Positions 22,945-32,992 of a stretch of 64,000 bases of DNA are shown in pieces. Location of the stretch: positions 434,001-498,000 of the forward strand of contig OY756145.1 in assembly GCA_963576785.1 (NCBI GenBank). The letters are read 5' to 3'. The position numbers and the translations under genes were made by a program. The notes beneath the pieces are model-generated. The model made no database searches and was not told the origin of the DNA. It saw only the letters and a list, made by a program, of their open reading frames with translations. This DNA is from Chlorophyllum brunneum. Its lineage: Eukaryota > Basidiomycota > Agaricomycetes > Agaricales > Agaricaceae. Within the stretch, counting starts at the first letter, position 1. The number at the start of each line of letters is the position of its first letter.

Positions 22945-23890
22945 ATGGGGGTCATGGCATCATCCACGACTGAATGTGGTTACGACCTCGTGGATATGAT
23001 TGCGGTGGATTTTCCCAAGAACCGCACCCCAATGACCCGGTTGCATGTGCTCTGCGGGCAGAAGTTGGTTTCATTCAAGAAGAAGTGCATCGTCTGGACG
23101 ATTTAATCCGCTGCCTTAATCAAAATAGGTCCACCTTGCTACGCAGGATCAATGACATCCGGGCGGCAACAAGTCGCTTACCACCCGAGGCCTTATCCAT
23201 TATTTTCCAATTCGCTTGATCCGCCCATTGATTTTAACACCCGCACCATCCCGGCGAACCTCCATGAGGATCCGGACCTGCCACGACACACGTACGATCG
23301 CAGTGAAGACTTCCATTTCGACTTGACTGCTGTTGGCGGCAGATTGTGTGGTCCACGCCGCAGCTTTGGACTACGATCTTAGTTGGAGTCCGTTCATCCC
23401 CCTCTGAGAACAATGCTTCGATGCTTGACCTATACTTCCGGAACAATATCCAGGATTTGATGATGTTTCTTCAAGGAGAGTTCGCACCGTCATTTCGATT
23501 CGTTCTTTTCCAATCTACTGATACCATGGCGAGGCTAGGGTTCCTCTTACCTTCCCTTCCTTCGGTTGTTTGCATTGAAGGTCCAGGGCCAGGTGATGAT
23601 TGTTGAAATGTCGGAAGCATTACATGTCGCAAGGAGATAGTTCGTTTGGAGGTTGGATAGGTGAGAGGATTTTTTGCTTCTCGCGGGTTTTACCAAGGAT
23701 CAAAGCGCTAGTTTTGGTATTGAACTTACTACCAAATCCGAAGTGTCGGATATCTCTACGCTATTCAAATTCATAGTTGATGTACCTCGGGACCAGAGAT
23801 TTCTCGGGTTTCATGACTTGCCATCGTCCACATCATTTTCGGGATTGGCAGACAGGGTGGACTTTTTACGACGCACCTTTCATACTTGAC
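22945..23890 (+). pseudogene. F-box pseudogene, tandem copy of the 20739 gene
   Basis: The left part aligns by eye with the intact neighbour: a degenerate CxxC region, then a near-identical helix (VHRLDDLIRCLNQNRSTLL) and F-box LPPEALSIIFQFA, which is cut by a TGA immediately after FQFA where the intact copy has Cys. After a frame change, DFNTRTIPANLHEDPDLP and a WSTPQLWTTI block follow. The middle of the gene (roughly 1 kb) is missing, and only the C-terminal part (DISTLFKFI, LRRTFHT) remains. Stop codon, frameshifts and an internal deletion together make it non-functional. Confidence 0.85.
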
Positions 23891-24436
23891 ATCCAGCTTA
23901 GAAGCTGGTAAGTCTATCTCTTGGTCTGCACCCTAAAATTAAGCTCTTATTGTTCTGTTCGTGGTGGAAAGTAACAAACTTCAAACAACCTTTCTTTTCT
24001 TTCTATGGATACAAAAAATTAAAACAACGACGATATCTACGTATATCGTTCATTCGTACCATAGTCAATGACGAGAAAAACGAAAACAACGAGACCGTAA
24101 AAAGCGGGAATGCTAAAATGTGGTCTAGCCACAACAATATAGCAAGCGCACATGTATATACCGTTTCGCTTGGTTGTCACTAGCGAAAACGGTATACAAG
24201 ATGCCATGAGGGAGGTATGGGTTTGAGATGTAACGGTTGTATACACCACCAAGAGAACCATAAGGTTGGAAGGGGTATATATGTTGTCGGTATGGGGGGG
24301 TCGGAATATATGCGTGTCGTAAGAGATCGAGAAGGGTGGTTGTTGCGGTTTCAGAGTCCAGAGCAAAATAACATGAGCAAAACTCCAAGGAAAGAACGAT
24401 CAACAAAAAAAAAAAAAAAGTGGCCAGCACTCTTCC
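23891..24436. other. Non-coding interval
   Basis: 3' flanks of the F-box pseudogene and of the minus-strand membrane-protein gene. It includes an A13 tract at about 24407-24419. No gene is recognised. Confidence 0.35.
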
Positions 24437-26008
24437 TTAGGACGTCCCTCTACTCGCCTTTAAAACTCTCTCCCTAGCTCTCCTCATCGTTTCTCTCAAT
24501 TCCGGACTTTCCCACATCGATTCATCTTCAATCGTCATACCACCCGTAATTGAATCACTTGAATATACTTTCGTGTGTCTTTTTCTTGGTGTTAACGGTT
24601 GTTGTTGTTGTTGGATTTGGGAAATTGGAAGATGAGTCGAACTACTGTTGTTGGAGAAATGAGCTCTCGAACGTTTCGTTCCTCGTTTCAAAGAATTCGT
24701 TCTTGATCGAGTTTGATATTCTTCTTCTTCTTCTTCCCAAGTCCCACTCCCATCATCAATTTCATCTTCTTTAGCATCGCTCATTACGACAACTTCTCTA
24801 TTCAATGCTCGTTTGCCTTCTTCGATCAATTGAGCGAGTTTATCTTGAATCCAATTCATCTATATTTTTTTTATTAGATTGATAAATCGTTTCGATAATC
24901 AATATTATTACCTGATCATCATCACCATCACCATCAACTTCTCGTCCAAAATTAAACTCGGGTTGAGGGTGTGGGTGCGTACTGGGACCAGCACCAATAT
25001 GACCAACACGTGGTGGACTTGCAATAATAACAGTCTGTGGGCGTGGAACACGTGCAGTTCTTCGCGTTCGCTTCACACTATGTCGGGGGACCTTCCTACG
25101 CGGAGTCGTCGCAGGTATAACTCCAGAATCTTCTGCTGGAGGTGTAGGATATGATATAGGTGTCCATTCACGTTCTTGATAAGGAGGTGGAGGTGGAAGC
25201 TGATTGTGAGAAGATTCGGAAATGGCTGTGATGGATTTTGGTTGATCTTTGCCACGGTCGCGCCAGCTAATTATAATAGGTTGGCATTAGCACAGAGGTT
25301 ACTATATTGGGGAAGGGGTTGTTGACTTACAGTCGGTATACTGTAAGGCCGACTGCGGTTCCAATCAGAGCGGCACTGACGGCGGTGGAAACGATTGAAC
25401 CGGCTAGACCGCGACGTTTCTTGCAGGGAGGGGGGAGTTCTATGTAAAGAGTGATTAGGATGGGGGTCGTGAGCATGTTGTTGGGTTTAAAAGATTGTTA
25501 AAATGCGTGGTGAGATGGGAAGGAAGGTGTTATTGGAGTGAATATCAAATTCACTTGGGCGCAGGTTATGAGAACTCAAGGCGAGGAAGTAAATGAAGAG
25601 ATTGATAGAACGAAAAGATGGTTTGATAACTGTCCTTTGGACGGTTTAAAAGTGATTTTACGCGAATAGCAACACGTGTGGTATGCGCGGAGTGGGGATG
25701 AGGTACACGAACACAGGGACCTTGCCTCTCACGCGAGGCACGCCAGTGTCATGACATGAAAACCCACAACCGATTACGCAAGAACAAGAGCCAAGCGTAC
25801 CTTCAGAGTAATCATGCACGGACTCCGCACCAGCCATCTCTCTGTACTTTGCCGGAGTATCAAGATATCCACTCGTAGAAGCGAGCGTCGGTGTCGATTG
25901 GCTAGGTTCAACAAACGCAGGTTCCCAACCCCGCTTCAAGTTTTTCGACCTGGAGACGAATGAAGGAGAAGGCGAGTTCGTTGTTGTTCGGTTCGGCGGG
26001 AATTCCAT
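24437..26008 (-). CDS. Uncharacterised single-pass membrane protein, 4 exons
   Basis: Model: complement(join(24437..24859,24912..25266,25331..25439,25801..26008)), 364 residues, frame-consistent. I do not recognise the family. Residues 1-70 are Ser/Thr/Pro-rich. After CKKRR comes one membrane segment (GSIVSTAVSAALIGTAVGLT, about residues 83-105), then a Pro-rich linker with PPPPYQ, an acidic-basic region, a Gln run, and a C-terminal helix (ESPELRETMRRARERVL). An in-frame ATG at 26149 would add 47 residues containing another hydrophobic stretch, so the start is uncertain. The short positive cluster before the span and the charged C-terminus would fit an organelle or ER membrane protein with a long soluble tail, but this is inference. 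Confidence 0.6.
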
Positions 26009-26403
26009 GCTGGCGTGTGGTGCTTGGAGTTGCGATGCGAGGTTGGTGGAATTATGGGTTGTGGTGGGGGATTGGGGGTAGTTTGGAGAGAAGGGATTGG
26101 GAAGGCCTGGGACGGTGAAGCTGAAGGTGAACGGAAATGAGACGATCATTGTGGCGATCAGCAGAGCCGTGCTAACATATAACACTCCCAAACACGGCCC
26201 ATCTTGACCCTGACCCGGTCCCAACACATATCATCCGCGTGGTGTACACATATACGGATTGAGCATATGATATATCAAATCACCTCGACCTATTTACCCC
26301 TCCGTTAGGTGAATGCGGGTATTAGTGATCCGGATGATCTGATTCCCACCCTCCAAGCCTCCCAAACCGTACTCTCGCATTCGTGCGCGTTATCGTCACC
26401 CAT
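26009..26403. other. Non-coding interval upstream of the membrane-protein gene
   Basis: Promoter side of the membrane-protein gene (or its extended N-terminus up to 26149), abutting the broken end of the P450 relic. No heme-binding loop of the P450 is found here. Confidence 0.4.
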
Positions 26404-27475
26404 CATTTTGGACTAGCTTGGCGAGACGAACGACTGGTGGACAGAGGCGAAGGGTTTCATGGAAGACGGCTGTAGTGTATTCCTGTTGTAATATATCAGC
26501 CATATGACATGAGAGATGTGGATAAAGTGACTGACGAGTTGCGGAAGACTGCCTTTGTAAGACTGGTAGCGATCAGCGTTGAAAACTGGTGCTAATTCCG
26601 AAGAGTACTAACCGATGAAGGAACCCCCACAGGAACGCCATTAGGATATACTTTGCAAGCCTCTTCAAACACTTTCCGCTGACACTCAGGGTACAGGGCC
26701 AGATAAACGAATACAAAACACAAAGTATGAGCAGTTGTTTCTAGTTCCAGTCCTCAGCTTTCTTCCTTGCCAAAGACTCGAGACTTACCATGCCCAGCGA
26801 CATATAACAACCACAACAATCAATATCAGGTGCTACTTAGAGGAAAACGACGACTCACAAACATATTTGAGAACAACTCTCCATCAGTCAAACTCCTATA
26901 TCCACCCTCACCACCATCCATATTCAAGACCGAGCATACTAGGACCATAAACATTATGGATTTCATCCTAAAACAAATGATGAAGAATGTGTAAATGGTA
27001 GAGTATAGGTGTACTCACTGCTTCCGCATCTTTCATGAACGTAAACCTGTCAGAGGTGATTGATTTTATCGCATCGGCATCCGCCAGCCAATACGTAGGT
27101 ATTGCATCCCAGAATGTTGTCGAAACTAGGCAAGTCCTCCGTACTTCTTATACACTAAAGGTGAATTCAATACAGTTGACAGGCGTAAAAATCGGATATT
27201 TGACCTTGAGGTGGGTAGAAGGGACCAGGTACGAATGAAAGGGTGCGGAAGGGGTGGAACAGGGTGATGGCACCTCCTGGGGGGCATGAACTGCTTGTCG
27301 AAGGTGATATCATTAGTACTATACGCACGTATCTTAAATTTTTGAGACGTACCCCATCCCATGGACAACACGCCTTGCTTTTTATCCACTTCCCTAACAG
27401 AACCCGAAATCCCCACGCAACGACCACTGTAGTCAATACTTGAAGCACTGAAAGCTTGTTTTCCAACATGGTCAT
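26404..27475 (-). pseudogene. Truncated cytochrome P450 relic
   Basis: Pieces of a fungal P450 appear in order on the minus strand: an N-terminal membrane anchor (LTTVVVAWGFRVLL, near 27400-27475), a region with WDAIPTYWLADADAIKSITS (27040-27120), the sequence before the I-helix (SLTDGELFSNMF), the I-helix AGHETTAHTL split by an intron (about 26715-26795), and the K-helix ETLR in FHETLRLCPP (about 26440-26465). Sequence similarity ends about 15 residues after ETLR. The Cys-containing heme loop is absent, and in-frame stops lie between SNMF and the I-helix with no usable acceptor. Without the heme ligand it cannot be an active P450. Confidence 0.8.
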
Positions 27476-29595
27476 GATTGTGAATGCGAGTTTCCAGGTG
27501 AGAAGTGATGGATATGGGAGAAGAATAGCCAACAAAATGAAAACAGTGGAGTAATCGAAATAGATACATGATAGAATTTCGGTTTAGAACAACTGGGAAG
27601 GAAATGACTTCAAGAGGGAATGCTCCACTAGTTGCACATGGGCGATGGATGATGAACAAAGTTTTTAACTAGACAAGTGTCCACAAGAATGTTGGACATG
27701 GTGCAGAGAAAGGGTCGTTGCGTGGCCCTGATATTGGACGACCCTGTATACAAGACATGGTGCCCTGACGCGACGAGATAACTTTCTCACACATCGACCA
27801 TGCAGCTAGATGACCAGATCTCAGCTTCCAAACCCCCTTATGACTTGATCCTAAGCCATATATATACGAATCTGCTGACTCCAAAACACGCTCCCCACGA
27901 CCCTCCGGTGAACCGGCCTAGGAGCTGCGGGGTTTTAGTGGGTATTAGGCTGAACAAGAACCAGGTCGCCCAAAACAACTATGGGTAACTCGGAGCCTGA
28001 ACTACTGTGTGCAAAGGCATTTCACCGGGTGACTCCATCTAACATACAGCGCAAAACAAGTGCACCCAACTGGGTCTAGAGACTGCCATGGGCAGCCGTC
28101 GAAAGCCGAATAGCTCCACAAAACAAAACAAAAGCACACTTTCCAAGTCACCAGTTCATGCCATGCCGTGGTTTCTTGTCGCAACAACAAGGTGCAGCCA
28201 TTGATGGCGTGCAAACTCTGTTGAAGAGATTTTTGTGCGGGATGCTACCCTCTGCAACTTACTCCCCCATCCACCCACTAGGAACTCTGAGGAACGAGGA
28301 GAAATCTCTGATCTGAAACCTGGTCATCCAACATGGCGGTCCAGCACTCAGCCCTCGGGATTTCCAGTAAACAATACAGTCTCAGCACGTTTGCGCCTAT
28401 TAGTCATATTTCCCTTTCATCCTTCGTGCCGTTTCTTTCCTGTGGAACTAGACTTTAGACGTGGCCAGTTCTCGGCATCATATGCCCGCCGCACCCAGAT
28501 TTAATTCCGGAATTGTTTCCCTGCGTATTGAATCTTTATTCCACTTGGTGGTCAAGTTGCGATCACTACTGGACGGTGTCCAAAGCAGAACTCGATTATC
28601 TCATCAACAGCCTTCTGGTTTGCTTTCCGAATCTCGGTCTACCTTGTATTAACGGCACCACGCGTCCCTACAGCTGGCCCTCGACAATGCTTCTCTACCT
28701 TTAAACTAAAGCCACTCAAAGCTGTGGAGTTACACGAGGCCCGATACTCGGGATGGTACCCCATACGTTGTCCACCCCAGTGCGACACTGAGGAGCTGGG
28801 CGTGCTCGCATACTGGAAGGTCTTGGCCTTCACGATAGGGAGACACAGAAAAACAGAATTTTCGCCGTGGCTGAACATTCTCCCGTCACTAAATAGGCCA
28901 CTATGATAGTATGGAAGATCCCTTGCCCGGCACCGGCGATAATATGTTTAGGCACAGGTACGCGAATTCACGAAAACTTCCACCCCCCTACGTTTAATCT
29001 GATGTCTGGAAGATGCTTGAAGGACGAGAATCAGTTTATCCCTGAAGGGTTGATGTCAAAGCCCATCTATTGATCTGCGTCCGGGATCCAGTTCCCAAAT
29101 ATGCCATCTTGTGCTCGTTTAGATCCGAGTACTACTTGCACTGACAGCTGGGAGGATGGTTTAATGAACAGTTGATACCTGTTGGCATTTTGGCTGCGCT
29201 CGAGAGTACGCCCAGTCACGATGTGCCACAGATCGCTCCCGAATGATTGAGGTACAACATTTTGGACTTAGCCGATCGCTGCCAAGTTGCTAAAAGGGTT
29301 GCGCTTTGACCTGCCAAGATTCGATTCGGATGCTGTTATGTCTAGCACCCGAGCCCTCCTTTGCCACCCTACGCTTGGACTAGTACTTCGCCCAACCACA
29401 CGCATTCAGTGTACGCACCATTGTTATTTCCCTGACTGATCACCTATGCCTGGGATATAAAAACTAGAGCTCAGAATACAGACATGCGCCACTGCGCTAC
29501 GAATTTCTAGCAAGGACCGGGTGAGCTCAGCCGTTTCCCTCATCAACAAAATTTCATACTTCCTTTCAGAATCGCTACTGAAGGATCCACCGTTC
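27476..29595. other. Long stretch without a recognised gene
   Basis: About 2.1 kb with only short, unsupported frames. A VELDFRRGQ fragment near 28450 resembles a segment of local F-box proteins (VELDFR) and could be a relic, but no F-box or signature is present. At the right end a TATA-like GATATAAAAAC (about 29454-29464) and a possible 5'-UTR intron (GTGAGC at 29521 to CTTTCAG at about 29569) belong to the F-box gene at 29596. Confidence 0.45.
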
Positions 29596-31017
29596 ATGTC
29601 TATGACTACGTCTTCGGGATATCGCTCCAGCCGCCGACTTCTCAGACAGTCGTCACTGCCAGGGATATATCACGAACGGACTCTAGCCAACAAAACCAAC
29701 TCTGCCACGAGTAATCTGCCGACAGAGACGCTTTCCCTCATTTTCGAATACGCATGTCCCAACCCCGATTTCTCCGATATCGTCCAGTCTCACGATCATC
29801 GCGGTAGTGAAACACTGCGTCGAGTGTACCATCTCACTCTGGGTCTTGTTTGTACCCATTGGCATGAAATAATCTTGGGCACACCCCAACTTTGGACTGA
29901 CGTGATTTTGGATCTCAAAAAGACGGTCGGGATGGTCGCGGGGGACTGGGACCAACTCCTTGGTCATTATTCTGCGAGGTCGGGTGCTCTACCGATATCT
30001 CTCGAGATACGCTTTTTGGAAGTTGCCCAGCAAGAAGCGGTTATTGATGCTGCTCTGAGGCAATTCGGTGGGAGGCTCCGCTCGCTCGTCCTTCTCAACA
30101 TTCTTGGGTCTTTCTCTCCCAGGCTCTCCCACGAATACCCATTGTTGAGGGAGTTGGCTATCATCATCCAGGATGAGGATATCATCCCATTCCCCCTCAT
30201 GGTCACTCGCGCTCCTTCTCTCAGCCGATTCTCTTTCTGGGCCCCAGAAGATATTTGGGAAGGATCCGAGCTTGTACTTCCTTGGTCATCCATCACTCAT
30301 ATCGATATGTCCAATGCCCCATTTCGCAGTTATATCGAGACTCTGATTATGTGCGCGAATCTAGTCGATTATCGGTCTTATTATCGTCGGTCTCGCGACT
30401 CTGGTAGATCTCCTCCCGTTCCGGAGGGCTCGCATACGCTCCCTCACCTCAGATCACTTGAATGGTCAGGGGCCCTGGGAGAGGCGTCGATTAATGGCAT
30501 GCTTCGTCACATACAGTTACCTGCTCTAGAACGACTGTATCTGCATTATGAGCACTGGGGCTACCCTCGTATGCCCTGGGAACAATTCTTCCAGAATCTG
30601 CCGAGGACTGTCACCCTACTTACGCTGGACGGGTTCCATGTTAATGAATCCGAAGGAGTACTGCCTTACCCCGGGTTCTTCTTCGAGCATATGCCGAACC
30701 TTAGGGAACTTCGGCTCCTTTCCTGGGGTGTCATGTTTTTGGATGATGTTTTCATGGTTTTGGGATCTCAAGTCACGTCTTCTGGTTTGCAGGTTCCGAA
30801 ATATTTGCCTAAGCTGCGAACTGTCAGAGTTCGAGCGATTTCAAAGACGGAGGAAGTCGAAGGTTATATTGCTGATATGCAAAGGTCCTTGAACGAGATG
30901 GTTTGTTGCAGGTATAGTGGTTGTACCCGGACGCCTGAGTATTGTTTTGATACGGTACATTACCCTACGAAGTATGAAATAGCGGAGGTTGACGTTATTC
31001 TTCACATTCGACAATGA
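29596..31017 (+). CDS. F-box protein with leucine-rich tail
   Basis: Single exon, 473 residues from ATG at 29596 (a second ATG follows at 29602). The upstream in-frame sequence begins with GTG and looks like a spliced leader, so it is excluded. The F-box is NLPTETLSLIFEYACP near residue 45; the signature LVCTHWHEIILGTPQLW and leucine-rich repeats follow, including SYIETLIMCANL. The tail ends in a Cys/Tyr-containing stretch rather than the KLxxLxPxLxVxV ending of the tandem copies. It is a probable SCF adaptor with unknown substrate. It lacks the N-terminal CxxC. Confidence 0.87.
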   Translation: MSMTTSSGYRSSRRLLRQSSLPGIYHERTLANKTNSATSNLPTETLSLIFEYACPNPDFSDIVQSHDHRGSETLRRVYHLTLGLVCTHWHEIILGTPQLWTDVILDLKKTVGMVAGDWDQLLGHYSARSGALPISLEIRFLEVAQQEAVIDAALRQFGGRLRSLVLLNILGSFSPRLSHEYPLLRELAIIIQDEDIIPFPLMVTRAPSLSRFSFWAPEDIWEGSELVLPWSSITHIDMSNAPFRSYIETLIMCANLVDYRSYYRRSRDSGRSPPVPEGSHTLPHLRSLEWSGALGEASINGMLRHIQLPALERLYLHYEHWGYPRMPWEQFFQNLPRTVTLLTLDGFHVNESEGVLPYPGFFFEHMPNLRELRLLSWGVMFLDDVFMVLGSQVTSSGLQVPKYLPKLRTVRVRAISKTEEVEGYIADMQRSLNEMVCCRYSGCTRTPEYCFDTVHYPTKYEIAEVDVILHIRQ

Positions 31018-31354
31018 TTTTCCCTGTCGAGATCAGAATTTCGTTCCATACTTACTTTATATCTTTTGAAAGAATTGTTACAATATTTTGCGGGGTGTAC
31101 CTCTGTGAACGGTTGTGTGAGATCAATTGGTGCGATCATCTAGCACTGAGGGGCTTTCGTAATATAGTTGCGAAGCTACTACCCTGAAATTGGGGACCCT
31201 GTAAGTTTATGGGAACTCCGTGATCGAGAATGGGATATTCGGTGTCTCACATGTTATAAACCCCAACCCAGCTACGTGATACTTAACACGAACGACCGCA
31301 GACACATATGCCCAAGCTCGTGCCGTTGCGACCTATCACAGTGTGACGCTGTTG
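31018..31354. other. Non-coding interval
   Basis: 3' flank of the F-box gene and upstream part of the following pseudogene. No feature recognised. Confidence 0.35.
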
Positions 31355-32600
31355 GGTATCATCTACCTTACCTTGATTTACGATGGACTTGGTAAGGGCG
31401 TCAGGCATTCAGGTCCTATATTACTAATTCACTCTTATTCTTTTAAAAGGTGGCCATGCAGCAGCAGCAAAAAATCCCTCGACTTGCCCTTTTCCAAACT
31501 CCAGGCGGAGTTGCTCTCTTCCATATTTGAATTCGCATTACCGCCACCATTGTCCTGGCATCATTACAGGATGAGTGGTCCTGGTTCGATCGCGCGAACA
31601 AGGATTCCTACCTCCCAGTGAGTTTTGGTGCTGTATCAAGATGCTGGAGAAAAATCGCATGGTCGACTCCATCTTTATGAACATCATTGTGCTTGAATTT
31701 CCTTCTTTCTGCCAAGGGGAAGTTTGAATTCGAAGCCGCTATTCTATTCCTCCATCTTAACAACTCCACCAATCGTCCTATCCGCCTTGCATTATCTTTT
31801 CCCCGTGCTACCACAGATGAAAGCCCCGAGTTAGTCCATCCTTCAGTTGGCCTCCTTCTTGTTGCAAGAATGCCAAGGTACAGACGCTCATCCTGACCAA
31901 CCCGCCCATCACGTGGCCCTCCCACTTTGCTAAATTGTTAAAGAGCTGGGCATCGGTTCGGGGGATGCGGACCCTCTACTCTTACTCCCCCTCCCCCTCA
32001 ATGAGTGTCATTCCCTCTGTCATCTATCCCCTGACGGGATAGGAATAGATTCACAGGGCAAGATTCTTCCTCCATCAATGACTGTCCTCGATTTAATATG
32101 GACTCCTTTTGACAATTGTGTCGGACTCATTCCTCAATCACCTAATGTGGTCAAGTTATATTTGCGTGAACCGTCCGAAGCGTTCAGTAATTCAAGTGAA
32201 CGACCAGGAGCTGACACTGGACCATCTGGAATTTCTCCAGTTGGAGGATTTTGACAGGGACCGGGGTTGGAGGGACGCCTTTCTGGCGCGCATCCGCACG
32301 CCCGCCTTGCGCCATCTTCGATTCGTTAATGATGGGGACTCTCTTGACAGCCCTGGCCACGTCCACTTCTTCCGGCAGTTCCCTTCCACTCTGCCTACCC
32401 TGGAGTTGGAAGGGCTTGATAAATTCTCTGAGACTCGCTATATACATCTATCCAGCCCAAACTCTCCGGTCCCAAACCTCTCCCTCTTCGGCTGTGGGAT
32501 CGTTCTTCCTCAACTGAAGTTTCGGGTTATGATTATTTTCGGTATGAAATGGATGTATCATAATTCAAACCGTTCGCAAGGAGCTATTATTTTTATCTAT
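31355..32600 (+). pseudogene. F-box pseudogene related to the 45727 gene
   Basis: Similarity to the intact F-box gene on the minus strand at 45727-47130 runs through several frames: an upstream exon ending ATTTACGATGGACTTG with a GTAAGG donor, then KLQAELLSSIFEFALPPP (F-box), YLPVSFGAVSRCWRKIAWSTPSL, EFEAAILFLHLNNSTNRPIRL and RDAFLARIRTPALRHL. In the intact copy the signature continues with Trp (TGG); here the codon is TGA at about 31678. At least two frame changes and loss of the C-terminal repeats are visible. It is dead as an F-box gene, although fragments might be transcribed. Confidence 0.85.
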
Positions 32601-32992
32601 CCACGACTTGTTTCCACCCGGATATAAGGTTCCGTTGTTTGCACGTGTATCCAACCAACTTCCTTGCATTGGCTCTTGGGAAATTGCCTGATGGAGAAGC
32701 CAATGCAATATAGATAGCACAGATGCATTGGTAGGTAAAGTCATAAGACATGAAGGGCTAGACTCGGATTCGGTTCTCCGTTTCGTCCGGAGATTTACAT
32801 CATTGCTGCGGGGATTCCGTACAACATCCCGCTCGCACACTGGGAGTGCGCGGTGTATCATATATCATCCATTCCCAAACGCGTGTGGATCAGAATCTAC
32901 ATGAATATATTTATTACCTACATTGGGTACATAATAAATCAAGGGTATGTCCAGGAGCCACACGAAGGGGTGTGCATCGTAACAACGAAATT
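32601..32992. other. Non-coding interval between pseudogene and convergent F-box gene
   Basis: AT-rich 3' flank region; no gene, repeat or RNA recognised. Confidence 0.35.

Noticed and set aside
28235..28906. Overlapping plus-strand frames containing VELDFRRGQ, resembling an F-box protein segment
   Set aside because: Only a nine-residue likeness; no F-box, signature or leucine-rich repeat in any frame, so chance cannot be excluded.
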